Below, piece by piece: positions 18,798-29,250 of a stretch of DNA of 64,000 bases. Below the pieces are notes generated by a model. It searched no databases. It had not been told where the DNA came from and worked only from the letters and a program-made list of their open reading frames with translations. The DNA is from Burkholderiales bacterium. GTDB taxonomy: Bacteria > Pseudomonadota > Gammaproteobacteria > Burkholderiales > Casimicrobiaceae. The stretch is taken from assembly GCA_020851235.1 (NCBI GenBank), contig JADZDD010000005.1:50703-114702 (forward strand), written 5' to 3'. The position numbers and the translations under genes are program-made. Position 1 is the stretch's first letter, and the number at the start of each line of letters is the position of its first letter.

Positions 18798-19568
18798 ATG
18801 GCGGTTGCCGGCGGCGTCGTGAATCGCCGCCAGACGGGCATGACCTCCCCCACCTTCGCACTCGCGCCGCACTTCCCGCGCCGACACGCCGGTGCGACGA
18901 ACGCGCTCTACGGGGCGATCGTCGTCTCGATCGTATTGCATGTCGCGCTGCTGGCGATCACGGCAGGCATCCGAGCAACGACCGGGATCGCGCGTGACGC
19001 CGCTCCGCCGCTGCGCGCGGTCATAACGGTCCCCGACGTCACCGCCTCACTCGAAACGCTGCCGCTCGCAGCCGCGCTCGCCCTGCCACCGCTTCACCGT
19101 GAGCCGCTTGCGACCCTCACGCTGCCCGAAATCCCGGCGGCGCCGGCGCCGGCGAGCCCGGCCCCGAAAGCGGCGAGAGCCGGAACGAGCGGCACTGGTA
19201 CGGCGACCGCCGTGATCCTGCGCGACCGTGGCCGCCTTGGGCCGTTGTACGACCGCGGCCTCAACGAGTTCCCGGTCGAGATCGATCGGGGCCCTCGCAT
19301 CGAGGGCACGATCGTCGCGCGCTACCCACCTGCGGCGCTCGCCGCGGGTCGCGAGGATTCGGTCGTCGCCTGGGTCGTCGTCAACGCGCAAGGCGAAGCG
19401 AGCGAGATCGAGTTCCCCGAAGGCACCGAGGAGTTCATCGAAGAGGTCCGCAGCGCGCTGCGTGCCGCCCGCTTCCATCCGGCGCAGGACCGCCTGCGGC
19501 CGATCCGCTTTCCGCTGGCGCTGCAGTTCGATTTCCGCCTGGGCAGCGCTTCCGCCCAAGCGAAATAG
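18798..19568 (+). CDS. TonB-like energy transducer / TonB C-terminal domain protein
   Basis: A TonB-type periplasm-spanning protein: a short cytoplasmic tail, one transmembrane segment at about residues 37-57 (GAIVVSIVLHVALLAITAGI), a Pro/Ala-rich linker (IPAAPAPASPAPKAARAG), and a C-terminal domain with IEGTIVARYPPAALAAGREDSVV and VVVNAQGEASEIEFPEG, resembling the TonB beta-alpha-beta fold. No exbB/exbD or TonB-dependent receptor is near. The start is uncertain: the ATG at 18798, or an ATG at 18840 (MTSPTFALAP) that gives a shorter tail; neither has a strong ribosome site. It follows pilY1 by 90 bases and converges with mmsA. Confidence 0.75.
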   Translation: MAVAGGVVNRRQTGMTSPTFALAPHFPRRHAGATNALYGAIVVSIVLHVALLAITAGIRATTGIARDAAPPLRAVITVPDVTASLETLPLAAALALPPLHREPLATLTLPEIPAAPAPASPAPKAARAGTSGTGTATAVILRDRGRLGPLYDRGLNEFPVEIDRGPRIEGTIVARYPPAALAAGREDSVVAWVVVNAQGEASEIEFPEGTEEFIEEVRSALRAARFHPAQDRLRPIRFPLALQFDFRLGSASAQAK

Positions 19569-19598
19569 CGTGCCGGGAACGGTGGCGCGATACGCCCG

Positions 19599-21101
19599 CT
19601 ACCCCAGCATCGGCATGTGGAAGCCGGGTGCCTCGCTGCCGTCGTCGGGCCAGCGACTCGTGACCGTCTTCAGCCGCGTGTAGAAGCGCACGCCGTCGGT
19701 GCCGTGCACGTTGAGGTCCCCGAAGAGCGACGCGCGCCAGCCGCCGAATGAGTAGAACGCCATCGGCACCGGAATCGGGACGTTGACGCCGACCATGCCC
19801 ACTTCGATCTCGGCCTGGAACGTGCGCGCCGCGTGGCCCGACCGCGTGAAGATCGCCGTGCCATTCGCGTATGCATTGGCATTGATGAGGTCGATCGCTT
19901 CGCGCAGCGAGGCGACGCGAACGACGCCCAGCACCGGCCCGAAGATCTCGTCGCGATAGATCGCCATCGAGGCGGCAACGTCGTCGAAAAGGGTAGGACC
20001 GACGAAGAAGCCGCGCTCGTGCCCGGGCACGCGCAACGGCCGGCCGTCGACGACGAGGCGCGCGCCTTCGGCGACACCCCGGTCGATGTAGCCGCGAATG
20101 CGCTCGCGCGCCGCGGCGGTGATCACCGGACCCATCTCGACCTGCGCCGCATCGCCCGCACCGACGCTCACGCGCCGCGCGCGTTCGGCGAGCTTCGCCA
20201 CCAGCGTATCGGCGACGTCGCCGACGGCGACGACGACGGAGATCGCCATGCAGCGCTCGCCGGCGGAACCGTACCCTGCCCCGACGAGCGCCTCGACGGT
20301 GAAGTCGAGATCGGCATCGGGCATGACCACCGCGTGGTTTTTGGCGCCGCCCAGCGCCTGCACGCGCTTGCCGTGACGCGCCCCCGTTTCGTAGATGTAC
20401 TGCGCGATGGGCGTCGAGCCGACGAACGACACCGCCTTGACGTCCGGGTGCTCGAGGAGGGCGTCGACGGCTTCCTTGCCGCCGTGGACGACGTTGAATA
20501 CGCCGTCGGGGAGCCCGGCTTCCTGCAGGAGCTCGGCCATGTGATTGGCAAGCGAAGGATCGCGCTCGGAGGGCTTCAGCACGAAGGTGTTGCCGCACGC
20601 GATCGCCACCGGATACATCCAGAGCGGCACCATCGCCGGAAAATTGAACGGAGTGATGCCGGCGCATACGCCGACCGCCTGCCGCAGCGAGACGGTGTCG
20701 ACCTCGGTGCCGACGTTTTCGCTGAACTCGCCCTTGAGGAGGTGGGCGATGCCCGTGGCGAACTCGATCACCTCGATACCGCGCGTGACCTCACCGGCGG
20801 CGTCGGCGACCGTCTTGCCGTGCTCCTGCGTGATGACGCGCGCGAGATCCTGTCGCCTGGCCTCCATCAATTCGCGAAAGCGCATCAGCACGCGCGCACG
20901 ACGGAGCGGCGGATGCGTGCGCCACGCGGGCAGCGCCGCGCGCGCTGCCTGCACCGCGGCGTCGACGTCGGCGGCATCGCCCAAAGGAACCTGGCGGATC
21001 ACCTCGCCGGTCGCAGGATTGGTGACCTCGCCGTAATGCGTGGCCCGGGCCGCAACGGCGGCGCCGCCAATCCACATGGGTAAACGTTGGAGCGTGCTCA
21101 C
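19599..21101 (-). CDS. mmsA: Methylmalonate-semialdehyde dehydrogenase (CoA-acylating)
   Basis: MmsA converts methylmalonate or malonate semialdehyde to propionyl- or acetyl-CoA in valine, inositol and beta-alanine breakdown. The 500-residue protein has the family marks [31 protein letters not shown], spread over residues 149-179, [42 protein letters not shown], and the catalytic Cys284 in [11 protein letters not shown]. The C-terminal [26 protein letters not shown] is diagnostic for MmsA over other aldehyde dehydrogenases. The GTG at 21101 is chosen because AGAGGATG precedes it and the conserved sequence begins at once. It lies 100 bases after ribE and stands alone, probably with its own promoter. 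Confidence 0.95.
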   Translation of the reverse strand: MSTLQRLPMWIGGAAVAARATHYGEVTNPATGEVIRQVPLGDAADVDAAVQAARAALPAWRTHPPLRRARVLMRFRELMEARRQDLARVITQEHGKTVADAAGEVTRGIEVIEFATGIAHLLKGEFSENVGTEVDTVSLRQAVGVCAGITPFNFPAMVPLWMYPVAIACGNTFVLKPSERDPSLANHMAELLQEAGLPDGVFNVVHGGKEAVDALLEHPDVKAVSFVGSTPIAQYIYETGARHGKRVQALGGAKNHAVVMPDADLDFTVEALVGAGYGSAGERCMAISVVVAVGDVADTLVAKLAERARRVSVGAGDAAQVEMGPVITAAARERIRGYIDRGVAEGARLVVDGRPLRVPGHERGFFVGPTLFDDVAASMAIYRDEIFGPVLGVVRVASLREAIDLINANAYANGTAIFTRSGHAARTFQAEIEVGMVGVNVPIPVPMAFYSFGGWRASLFGDLNVHGTDGVRFYTRLKTVTSRWPDDGSEAPGFHMPMLG

Positions 21102-21201
21102 GTCTTCATCCTCTTCGTTGGTCAGCGTGAGTGCCAAGTCTACCCGTACCGGCACCGGCCCACGTCTTGGCGGCCGCACCCGACACCGATCCGTCGGGTA
21201 C

Positions 21202-21801
21202 CTACGAACCCGGCAACAGCCGCGCGACATACCGCGCCACGAGATCGATCTCGAGGTTGACGCGGCTGCCGGCCACGAGCGAGTGCAACGTCGTGACGGC
21301 AAGCGTGTGGGCGATCAGGTTGACGGCGAAGCGGCGGCCGTCCACCGCGTTCACGGTGAGGCTCACGCCGTCGACGGCGATCGAGCCCTTGCCGGCAATG
21401 AAGCGTGCGAGGTCGGCGGGCGCGTCGATCACGAGCTCGTGGCTGCCGGAGGCATCGCCCATGACCGCGACCAACGACACCACGGTCCCGACGCCGTCGA
21501 CGTGGCCGCTCACGAGATGGCCGCCCAGGCGATCGCCAAAGCGCAGCGCGAGCTCGAGGTTGACGGGCCCGGGTCGATCGAGTCCGGTCGTGCAGCGCAG
21601 CGTCTCGGCTGACACGTCGAAGTCGAGGCGCGCGCCGCGCCGCGCGACGACGGTGAGGCAACAGCCGGCGACCGCCACGCTGTCACCCACCGCGATATCG
21701 TCGACCGGCAGCGCACCGGCGTCGACGGTGAGACGCAGCCCGTCACCACCCGGCGCGACCGCCGCAATCGTTCCTGTCGCCTGCACGATGCCGGTGAACA
21801 T
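21202..21801 (-). CDS. ribE: Riboflavin synthase alpha subunit
   Basis: Riboflavin synthase dismutates two lumazine molecules to riboflavin, the last step of the pathway. The 199-residue protein has the duplicated barrel: first barrel [12 protein letters not shown] with [15 protein letters not shown] and [13 protein letters not shown], second barrel [29 protein letters not shown] and [15 protein letters not shown]. Its ATG at 21801 shares one base with the ribD stop, so it is coupled to ribD. It ends the glyA-nrdR-ribD-ribE series. The symbol ribE follows E. coli usage (ribC in some naming schemes). Confidence 0.96.
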   Translation of the reverse strand: MFTGIVQATGTIAAVAPGGDGLRLTVDAGALPVDDIAVGDSVAVAGCCLTVVARRGARLDFDVSAETLRCTTGLDRPGPVNLELALRFGDRLGGHLVSGHVDGVGTVVSLVAVMGDASGSHELVIDAPADLARFIAGKGSIAVDGVSLTVNAVDGRRFAVNLIAHTLAVTTLHSLVAGSRVNLEIDLVARYVARLLPGS

Positions 21802-22895
21802 CAGTGCTCCTTCGGTGATCGCCGCGCGACGAGCCGCAGATCGCGGCCGACGCGGCGCAGGTCGTGCCATTCGAAATGCGTGGCTTGTGCGAGCGTGGTC
21901 AGGCCCTCCCGCCGGCCGGCGATGCCGCGCGCGGGATCCCCGATGACGTCGGGTGCGACGTAGGCGACGATCTCGTCGACGAGACCCGCATCGAGGAATG
22001 CGGCGTTGAGCCGCGCACCCGCCTCGACGTGCAGTTCATTGACACCGCGCGCAGCGAGGAGCCGCAGCAAGGCGGCGAGGTCGACGTCACCCGCCCGATC
22101 GGGCAGCGCGACCGCTTCGACTCCGGCCGGCCATGCGCGAGTATCGGTCGCGGCAGTGACGACGAGCGCGTGACCGTCGGCCAAGATGCGTGCCTGCGCC
22201 GGCGTACGTGCGTCGCGATCGACGACGATACGCAGCGGCTGCCGCGTCGTCGGCACCGCGCGCACGGTCAATGCCGGGTCGTCGGCGAGCACGGTCCCGA
22301 TACCGGTCAACACCGCGCAGGCGCGGGCACGCCAGGCGTGGCCGTCGGCGCGGGCTTCCTCACTGGTGATCCACTGGCTCGCCCCGTCGACGAGCGCGGT
22401 GCGCCCGTCGAGGCTCGCCGCGATCTTGAGCCGCACCCACGGCGTTGCGCGCGTGACGCGCGCGATGAAGCCCAGGTTGAGCTCGCGGGCTGCGGCCTCG
22501 TCGACTCCGGTCTCGACGGCGATCCCGGCGGCGCGCAAGCGCTGCGCGCCGCCCCCGGCACGGGCGTGCGGATCCAGCATGGCGATCACCACGCGATGCA
22601 CACCGGAGGCAAGGACCGCATCGACGCACGGTGGGGTGCGCCCCTGGTGGGTGCAGGGCTCGAGGGTGACGTAGAGCGTGGCGCCGCGCACGTCGCTGCC
22701 GCGGCGCGCAGCATCGGCAAGTGCCACGACTTCCGCGTGCGGTGCTCCGGCGCGGGCGTGATGCCCCTCGCCCAGCACGACGCCGCCGTGCACGATCACG
22801 CAGCCCACGCGCGGATTGGGCGTGGTGGTGTAGAGCCCCTGCTCGGCAAGCGTCAAGGCATGGGCCATCCAGGCCCGATCCGCGTCGGTCGCCAT
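21801..22895 (-). CDS. ribD: Bifunctional diaminohydroxyphosphoribosylaminopyrimidine deaminase / reductase
   Basis: RibD carries out the second and third steps of riboflavin synthesis. The N-terminal deaminase (about 1-145) has the zinc motif HAEVVAL plus PCTHQGRTPPC. The C-terminal reductase (about 150-364) starts PWVRLKIAASLDGRTAL and includes SQWITSEEARADGHAWRA, GIGTVLADDPALTVR and a C-terminal VNELHVEAGARLNAAFLDAGLVDEI. Length 364 matches the family. The ATG at 22895 lies seven bases after the nrdR stop, so nrdR and ribD are in one operon. The usual glycine-rich GG in the last reductase motif is EAG here, a common variant. Confidence 0.96.
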   Translation of the reverse strand: MATDADRAWMAHALTLAEQGLYTTTPNPRVGCVIVHGGVVLGEGHHARAGAPHAEVVALADAARRGSDVRGATLYVTLEPCTHQGRTPPCVDAVLASGVHRVVIAMLDPHARAGGGAQRLRAAGIAVETGVDEAAARELNLGFIARVTRATPWVRLKIAASLDGRTALVDGASQWITSEEARADGHAWRARACAVLTGIGTVLADDPALTVRAVPTTRQPLRIVVDRDARTPAQARILADGHALVVTAATDTRAWPAGVEAVALPDRAGDVDLAALLRLLAARGVNELHVEAGARLNAAFLDAGLVDEIVAYVAPDVIGDPARGIAGRREGLTTLAQATHFEWHDLRRVGRDLRLVARRSPKEH

Positions 22896-22902
22896 CGGTG
22901 GC

Positions 22903-23391
22903 CTACGGTCGCGCGCGACGCGGACGGCGAGCGGTACGCGGCGGCGTCTCGACCTCGCGCAGCGCGTCACGGAAATCGGACGCGTCCTGGAAGGCGCGAT
23001 ACACCGAGGCGAAGCGGATATAGCCCACCTGGTCGAGCTGGTAGAGCTCGCTCATCACCATCTCGCCGATGCGCCGCGAGGGAATCTCCCGCTCGCCCAG
23101 CGCCAGCACCTGCGCGACGATGCGCTCGACCGCCGCGTCGACGTAGCCGGTCGGGACCGGACGCTTGTGCAGCGCGCGCGCGAAGCCGACGCGCAGTTTT
23201 TCGACCGAGAAATCGGCGCGGCTACCGTTGGTCTTGACGACCTGTGGAAGCCGCAGCTCGACCGTCTCGTACGTCGTGAAGCGCTTCTGGCACGCGGGGC
23301 AGCGGCGCCGGCGCCGGATCGAGTCGCCGGCCTCGGAAACGCGAGAGTCGACCACCTGGGTGTCGGCGCTTGCGCAAAACGGGCATTTCAT
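22903..23391 (-). CDS. nrdR: Transcriptional repressor NrdR
   Basis: NrdR senses ATP/dATP through its ATP-cone and represses ribonucleotide reductase genes. The 162-residue protein has the N-terminal zinc ribbon with Cys3, Cys6, Cys31 and Cys34, followed by [20 protein letters not shown] and the ATP-cone, then [17 protein letters not shown], a hallmark of the family. The tail is basic. It sits between glyA and ribD, which is the conserved context. The start at 23391 is fixed by the first Cys pair (MKCPFC). Confidence 0.98.
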   Translation of the reverse strand: MKCPFCASADTQVVDSRVSEAGDSIRRRRRCPACQKRFTTYETVELRLPQVVKTNGSRADFSVEKLRVGFARALHKRPVPTGYVDAAVERIVAQVLALGEREIPSRRIGEMVMSELYQLDQVGYIRFASVYRAFQDASDFRDALREVETPPRTARRPRRARP

Positions 23392-23412
23392 CGCGCTGGC
23401 CCGATCCCGAAG

Positions 23413-24660
23413 TCAGCGATAGACGGGAAACTTCCTCGTGAGCGCGGCGACCGCGGCCAGGACGCGCTTTTCCACCGCCGCATCGCCCGGCGCTCCGAGG
23501 ACGTCGGCGATGAGATGCGCGAGCTCCTCGCATTCGAGCTCGCCGAAGCCGCGCGTGGTGATCGCGGGGCTGCCGAGGCGAATGCCCGAGGTCACGAACG
23601 GCTTCTCGGGATCGTTGGGAATCGCGTTCTTGTTGACCGTGATGTGCACGCGCGACAATGCCGCCTCGGCATCCTTGCCGGTGATGTGCTTGCCGCGCAG
23701 GTCGACCAGGAACAGGTGGCAATCGGTACCGCCGGAGACGATGCGCACGCCCCGGCTTGCCAGCACGCGCGCCAGCACGCGGGCGTTGTCGAGCACGCGT
23801 TCCTGGTAGACCTTGAAGTCGTGCTGCAGGGCCTCGCCGAACGCGACCGCCTTGGCGGCGATCACGTGCATGAGCGGCCCGCCCTGGAGACCCGGAAACA
23901 CGGCGGAATTGATCGCCTTCTCGTGGTCCGCACGGGGCAGGATGAGCCCGCCGCGGGGGCCGCGCAGCGTCTTGTGCGTGGTCGTCGTGACGTAGTCGGC
24001 AATGCCCACCGGTGTGGGGTAGACGCCGGCGGCGACGAGCCCGGCGTAGTGCGCCATGTCGACCATGAGCCGGGCACCCACGCTGTCGGCGATCGCCCGG
24101 AAACGCTTCCAGTCGATGACGCGCGAGTACGCCGAGGCACCAGCAACGATGAGCTTCGGCCGATGCTCGTGCGCGAGGCGCTCGGCCGCGGCGTAATCGA
24201 TACGCTCGGTCTCGGGTTCGAGGCCATAGGCCACGACCTTGAACCACTTGCCGGAGAGGTTCACGGGTGACCCGTGCGTCAGGTGCCCCCCGTGCGGAAG
24301 GCTCATGCCGAGGATCGTGTCGCCTGGCTCGAGCGCGGCAAAGAACACCGCCTGGTTGGCCTGTGCACCGGAATGGGGCTGGACGTTCGCAGCCTCGGCC
24401 TGGAAGAGCTTCTTGACGCGATCGATCGCGACCTGCTCGACGACGTCGACGTACTCGCAGCCGCCGTAGTAGCGCTTCCCCGGATACCCCTCGGCGTACT
24501 TGTTGGTGAGCTGCGTGCCTTGCGCCGCGAGCACCGCGGGCGACGCGTAGTTCTCGGATGCAATGAGCTCGATGTGCTCTTCCTGCCGCCGATTCTCTGC
24601 GGCGATGGCCCGCCACAGGTCGGGGTCGGATTGGGCAAGCGACGTGTCGCGCGAAAACAT
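23413..24660 (-). CDS. glyA: Serine hydroxymethyltransferase
   Basis: GlyA interconverts serine and glycine, feeding one-carbon units to tetrahydrofolate. The 415-residue protein shows [54 protein letters not shown], the [12 protein letters not shown] strand, and the PLP-binding [14 protein letters not shown] with Lys230. The ATG at 24660 is used; two bases-triplets upstream a TTG is in frame but unlikely. Upstream on the minus strand is a GGAGGGCCCTCC palindrome (24677-24688) that contains the only Shine-Dalgarno-like stretch, about 18 bases from the ATG. No glycine riboswitch is visible in the 158-base divergent gap. Confidence 0.98.
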   Translation of the reverse strand: MFSRDTSLAQSDPDLWRAIAAENRRQEEHIELIASENYASPAVLAAQGTQLTNKYAEGYPGKRYYGGCEYVDVVEQVAIDRVKKLFQAEAANVQPHSGAQANQAVFFAALEPGDTILGMSLPHGGHLTHGSPVNLSGKWFKVVAYGLEPETERIDYAAAERLAHEHRPKLIVAGASAYSRVIDWKRFRAIADSVGARLMVDMAHYAGLVAAGVYPTPVGIADYVTTTTHKTLRGPRGGLILPRADHEKAINSAVFPGLQGGPLMHVIAAKAVAFGEALQHDFKVYQERVLDNARVLARVLASRGVRIVSGGTDCHLFLVDLRGKHITGKDAEAALSRVHITVNKNAIPNDPEKPFVTSGIRLGSPAITTRGFGELECEELAHLIADVLGAPGDAAVEKRVLAAVAALTRKFPVYR

Positions 24661-24697
24661 GGGCAACGGCAGAAAGGAGGGCCCTCCATTTTAACAC

Positions 24698-24724
24698 TTG
24701 CAACACGGGTATTCCCCTTATAAT
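24698..24724 (+). promoter_or_regulatory. Sigma-70-type promoter for the TRAP operon
   Basis: TTGCAA (24698-24703) and a perfect TATAAT (24719-24724) are separated by 15 bases, slightly shorter than the optimum. They lie about 95 bases upstream of dctQ in the divergent glyA-dctQ gap. The perfect -10 in this GC-rich setting makes a promoter likely. Confidence 0.6.
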
Positions 24725-24818
24725 CGGGCCGCTTCCGCGCCGTCCGGCAGCAAGCTGGGCACGTCGAGACGAACAAAAGGGACGCGGCACTCGAGGCTCG
24801 CGTCCGGAGGAGTCCCAC

Positions 24819-25421
24819 TTGAACGCCTGGCTCGCTTTCTCCCGTGGTATCGACGCCATCTCGGTCTGGCTCGGACGCTGGCTGTCGTGGCTCATCCTGG
24901 TGACGGTGCTCATCAGCGCCGCCAACGCCACGGTGCGCAAGCTCTTCGACTACAGCTCGAATGCGTACCTCGAGGTCCAGTGGTACCTCTTCTCGCTCAC
25001 GTTCCTGATCGGCGCCGGCTACACGCTCCTGCGCAACGAGCACGTGCGCATCGACATCATCTCCGCGAAGTTCTCGCCCCGTACGCGCAACTGGATCGAC
25101 ATCATCGGCATCATCTTCTTCCTCTTCCCGATGTGCGGCATCATCGCCTGGCTGTCGTGGCCTCTCCTCGAGGATGCGTGGGTGCGCAACGAGGTCTCGA
25201 GCAATGCCGGCGGCCTCATCATCTGGCCGGCACGGCTCATGGTCCCGGTGGGCTTCGTGCTGCTCATCCTGCAAGGCGTCTCCGAGCTCATCAAGCGCAT
25301 CGCCTATCTCAACGGCGTCATTCCGGATCCGATGGAGAAGCACGCGGGCAAGAGCTCGGAAGAGGAGCTCGCGGAAGAGATCGCCCGCGCGCGTGACGCT
25401 GCGGCGGGAGCGAAGCCATGA
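24819..25421 (+). CDS. dctQ: TRAP transporter small membrane subunit DctQ
   Basis: DctQ is the four-helix small subunit of a tripartite ATP-independent periplasmic transporter. The 200 residues contain four hydrophobic segments (about 17-40, 55-72, 92-115 and 135-155), with the family pattern ANATVRKLFDYSSNAYLEVQWYLFSLTFLIGAGYTL split around the second helix and HVRIDIISAKFSPRTRNWID. The C-terminus is charged (KSSEEELAEEIARARD). The start is a TTG at 24819, supported by GGAGGAG seven bases upstream and by the lack of any ATG in frame before the first helix. It is 124 bases upstream of dctM; that gap has no gene. Confidence 0.93.
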   Translation: MNAWLAFSRGIDAISVWLGRWLSWLILVTVLISAANATVRKLFDYSSNAYLEVQWYLFSLTFLIGAGYTLLRNEHVRIDIISAKFSPRTRNWIDIIGIIFFLFPMCGIIAWLSWPLLEDAWVRNEVSSNAGGLIIWPARLMVPVGFVLLILQGVSELIKRIAYLNGVIPDPMEKHAGKSSEEELAEEIARARDAAAGAKP

Positions 25422-25545
25422 CGGCGCGAGCGTTGCTTCCGGCACCCGGCGCGCTGTCCCGTAGCGCCCCCGATGACGTCGTCACCGCGACCGCCTGCCA
25501 AGCCGGTGATGCCCACCCGACGCGCGTGATGCGGGAGATCGCCCG

Positions 25546-27390
<1,845 letters not shown>

Positions 27391-27413
27391 CGGCACCGGA
27401 TCGCCCTGTCGCA

Positions 27414-27673
27414 GCGTGACAGCGGCGAAGAGGTGGCGGCGGAAGGTGGCGTTGGGCCGCTCGGCGCGTGACCGCGGCGAAGAGGTGGCGGCGGAAGGTG
27501 GCGTTGGGCCGCTCGGCGCGTGACCGCGGCGAAGAGGTGGCGACGAAAGGTGGCGTTGGGCCACTCGGCGCGTGACCGCGGCGAAGAGGTGGCGACGGAA
27601 GGTGGCGTTGGACCACTCGGCGCATGACCGCGGCGAAGAGGTGGCGACGGAAGGTGGCGTTGGGCCACTCGGA
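27414..27673. repeat. Five 52-bp direct repeats after dctM
   Basis: Five contiguous copies of a 52-base unit begin at 27414, 27466, 27518, 27570 and 27622. Each starts GCGTGACCGCGGCGAAGAGG (first and last copies with single changes) and ends with a decamer GGCC[G/A]CTCGG. Copies differ at a few positions only. Because 52 is not a multiple of three, the repeats are not protein repeats. They start 24 bases after the dctM stop. No spacers, so not CRISPR. Confidence 0.95.
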
Positions 27674-27803
27674 TGGTGCGGCATTGAGCCGGCATCGCGT
27701 CATGGGTGGTGCCGACGGGCGGGCCGGTGTTTCGGGCCGCCCTGAGGCACCGGGCACCCATAGCGATGCGTTTCGGCGAGCGGCCGCACCATCCGAGTGG
27801 CCC
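27662..27803. repeat. Long inverted repeat joining the two repeat blocks
   Basis: The end of the fifth 52-bp unit runs into a 21-base arm at 27662-27682 that is perfectly complementary to 27783-27803. The 100-base loop has further internal pairing, for example ATGGGTG near 27702 with CACCCAT near 27755. The arm contains the decamer shared by both repeat blocks. A large stem-loop or cruciform is possible. The remainder of the 27391-27958 gap holds no recognisable gene. Confidence 0.85.
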
Positions 27804-27892
27804 GACACCACCCGAGCGGCCCGTGTTCCGACACCACCCGAGTGGCCCGACACCACCCGAGCGGCCCGTGGCCCGACACCACCCGAGCGGCC
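27793..27892. repeat. 45-bp direct repeats with decamers complementary to the 52-bp units
   Basis: Five decamers CCGAG[T/C]GGCC occur at 27793, 27812, 27838, 27857 and 27883, spaced alternately 19 and 26 bases, that is, a 45-base unit present twice plus a partial third. Each decamer is preceded by CACCAC or a close variant. They are the reverse complement of the decamers ending the five 52-bp units to the left. Confidence 0.9.
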
Positions 27893-27906
27893 CGCCGCCG
27901 CCCATG

Positions 27907-27929
27907 AAAAAGCCCCGCTCGCGCGGGGC
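27907..27929 (-). terminator. Intrinsic terminator of the first dctP gene
   Basis: A 7-base-pair stem GCCCCGC/GCGGGGC closes a four-base loop (27912-27929). Read on the minus strand it is followed by five T residues (A-run at 27907-27911). It lies 30 bases after the dctP stop at 27959. Confidence 0.85.
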
Positions 27930-27958
27930 CCCGTGGTCGACGCGAACGGCGCCGTCGA

Positions 27959-29065
27959 CTACTTCTTGGCGGCAGCGCGGGTGGCGCGTTGCGCCGCGAC
28001 CATGAATCCGTCATAGCGGTTCTCGGCGACGGCGAACCATTCGTTCTGCCCGGCGCGGAACTCCTTCCACGGGCCATAGACCTTGGCGAAGGTCGGGTTC
28101 TTGCTCGCGATCTCGTCGTAGACCTCGGTCGTCGTCTTGTAGCACGTCGCGAGGATCTCGTTGGAGAACGGGCGCAGCTGCACACCGTTGGCCAGGAGCC
28201 GGCGCAGCGCCGGCGGATTGGCGGCGTCGTACTTCGCCTGCATGTCGACGTTGCCTTCCGCGCTCGCGGCTTCCAGTGCGGCCTGGTACGACTTCGGCAG
28301 TTCGTCGAACGCCTTCATGTTCACGAGCATGTCGAACTCGGTGCCGCCTTCCCACCAGCCCGGGTAGTAGTAGTTCTTGGCGACCTTGTAGAAGCCCAAC
28401 TTCTCGTCGTCGTACGGGCCGATCCACTCGGCCGCATCGATCGTCCCCTTTTCGAGCGCGGGGTAGATGTCACCACCCGGGATCTGCTGCGGGATGACAC
28501 CGAGCCTTTGCATGACGAGGCCGCCGGTGCCTCCGATACGCATCTTGAGGCCCTTGAGGTCGGCGACGGTCTTGATCTCCTTGCGGAACCAGCCGCCCAT
28601 CTGCACGCCGCAGTTACCGGCGGGGAAGTTGTAGATGTTGTAGCCCTTGAAGAAATCGCGCATCAACTGCAGGCCGCCGCCGTGATACATCCACGCATTC
28701 TGCTGCCGTGAGGTGAGGCCGAACGGAATGGCGCAGGAGAAGGCGAACGTCGGGTCCTTGCCGAAGAAATAATACGGCGCCGTATGGCAGGCCTGGATCG
28801 TGGCATTCTGCACCGCGTCGACCACGCCGAAAGCCGGCACGATCTCGCCGGCCGCGTAGACCTGGATCTGGAACTTGCCGTCGGTGAGCGCCGCGACCCG
28901 CTTGGCGATCATCTCGGCCGTGCCGAAGAGCGTGTCGAGCGACTTGGGGAAGCTCGACGCGCAACGCCACTTGACTTCCGGTTGCGCCTGCGCGAAGGCG
29001 GGCGCCGAGCCGGCAGCGAGGATGCCAGCAAGGCCGGCGTGTTTGACGAATGAACGACGTTCCAT
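27959..29065 (-). CDS. dctP: TRAP transporter substrate-binding protein DctP, paralogue 1
   Basis: A periplasmic TRAP binding protein of 368 residues, of the 2-oxoacid/mannitol-chloroaromatic (TakP-like) subgroup. The N-terminus MERRSFVKHAGLAGILAAG fits a twin-arginine signal (RRSFVK) ending at AFAQA. Conserved parts are SSFPKSLDTLFGTAEMIAKRV, HTAPYYFFGKDP, LKGLKMRIGGTGG with the ligand-binding Arg, and AAEWIGPYDDEKLGFYKVAK. It is strikingly similar to the second dctP at 31445-32554 (by eye about four residues in five identical). The ATG at 29065 has GGAGGGAG upstream. It converges on dctM and ends at a strong terminator. Paired with dctQM by proximity; the ligand is unknown. Confidence 0.93.
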   Translation of the reverse strand: MERRSFVKHAGLAGILAAGSAPAFAQAQPEVKWRCASSFPKSLDTLFGTAEMIAKRVAALTDGKFQIQVYAAGEIVPAFGVVDAVQNATIQACHTAPYYFFGKDPTFAFSCAIPFGLTSRQQNAWMYHGGGLQLMRDFFKGYNIYNFPAGNCGVQMGGWFRKEIKTVADLKGLKMRIGGTGGLVMQRLGVIPQQIPGGDIYPALEKGTIDAAEWIGPYDDEKLGFYKVAKNYYYPGWWEGGTEFDMLVNMKAFDELPKSYQAALEAASAEGNVDMQAKYDAANPPALRRLLANGVQLRPFSNEILATCYKTTTEVYDEIASKNPTFAKVYGPWKEFRAGQNEWFAVAENRYDGFMVAAQRATRAAAKK

Positions 29066-29201
29066 GGATTCTCCCTCCGGGAATTGAGACACATGAGCAG
29101 GCCGACTGGAGCCGGCTGCGTGGACATTTGCCTCCGACGATCAGCCGCGGACATCGGCGCCGACACGCCACGCGTGACCATGATCGTCAAGTGCAAATTG
29201 A

Positions 29202-29212
29202 GGCGATTCTAG
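29202..29212 (-). promoter_or_regulatory. Candidate promoter element of dctP paralogue 1
   Basis: On the minus strand the 11-mer GCTAGAATCGC, containing a TAGAAT -10, lies about 137 bases upstream of the dctP start. The identical 11-mer lies about 130 bases upstream of the other dctP. After it both have a similar AATTTGCA / ATTTTGCA segment. No clear -35 was seen. Confidence 0.5.
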
Positions 29213-29250
29213 CAGCGCGCCCCACCGGGGTCCGGTTCCGGAAGGAACCC

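Noticed and set aside
24661..24818. Glycine riboswitch or T-box-like leader of glyA
   Set aside because: The divergent gap is short and holds only promoter-like elements and a GGAGGGCCCTCC palindrome.
27414..27673. CRISPR array
   Set aside because: Repeats are directly adjacent with no unique spacers and no cas genes lie nearby.
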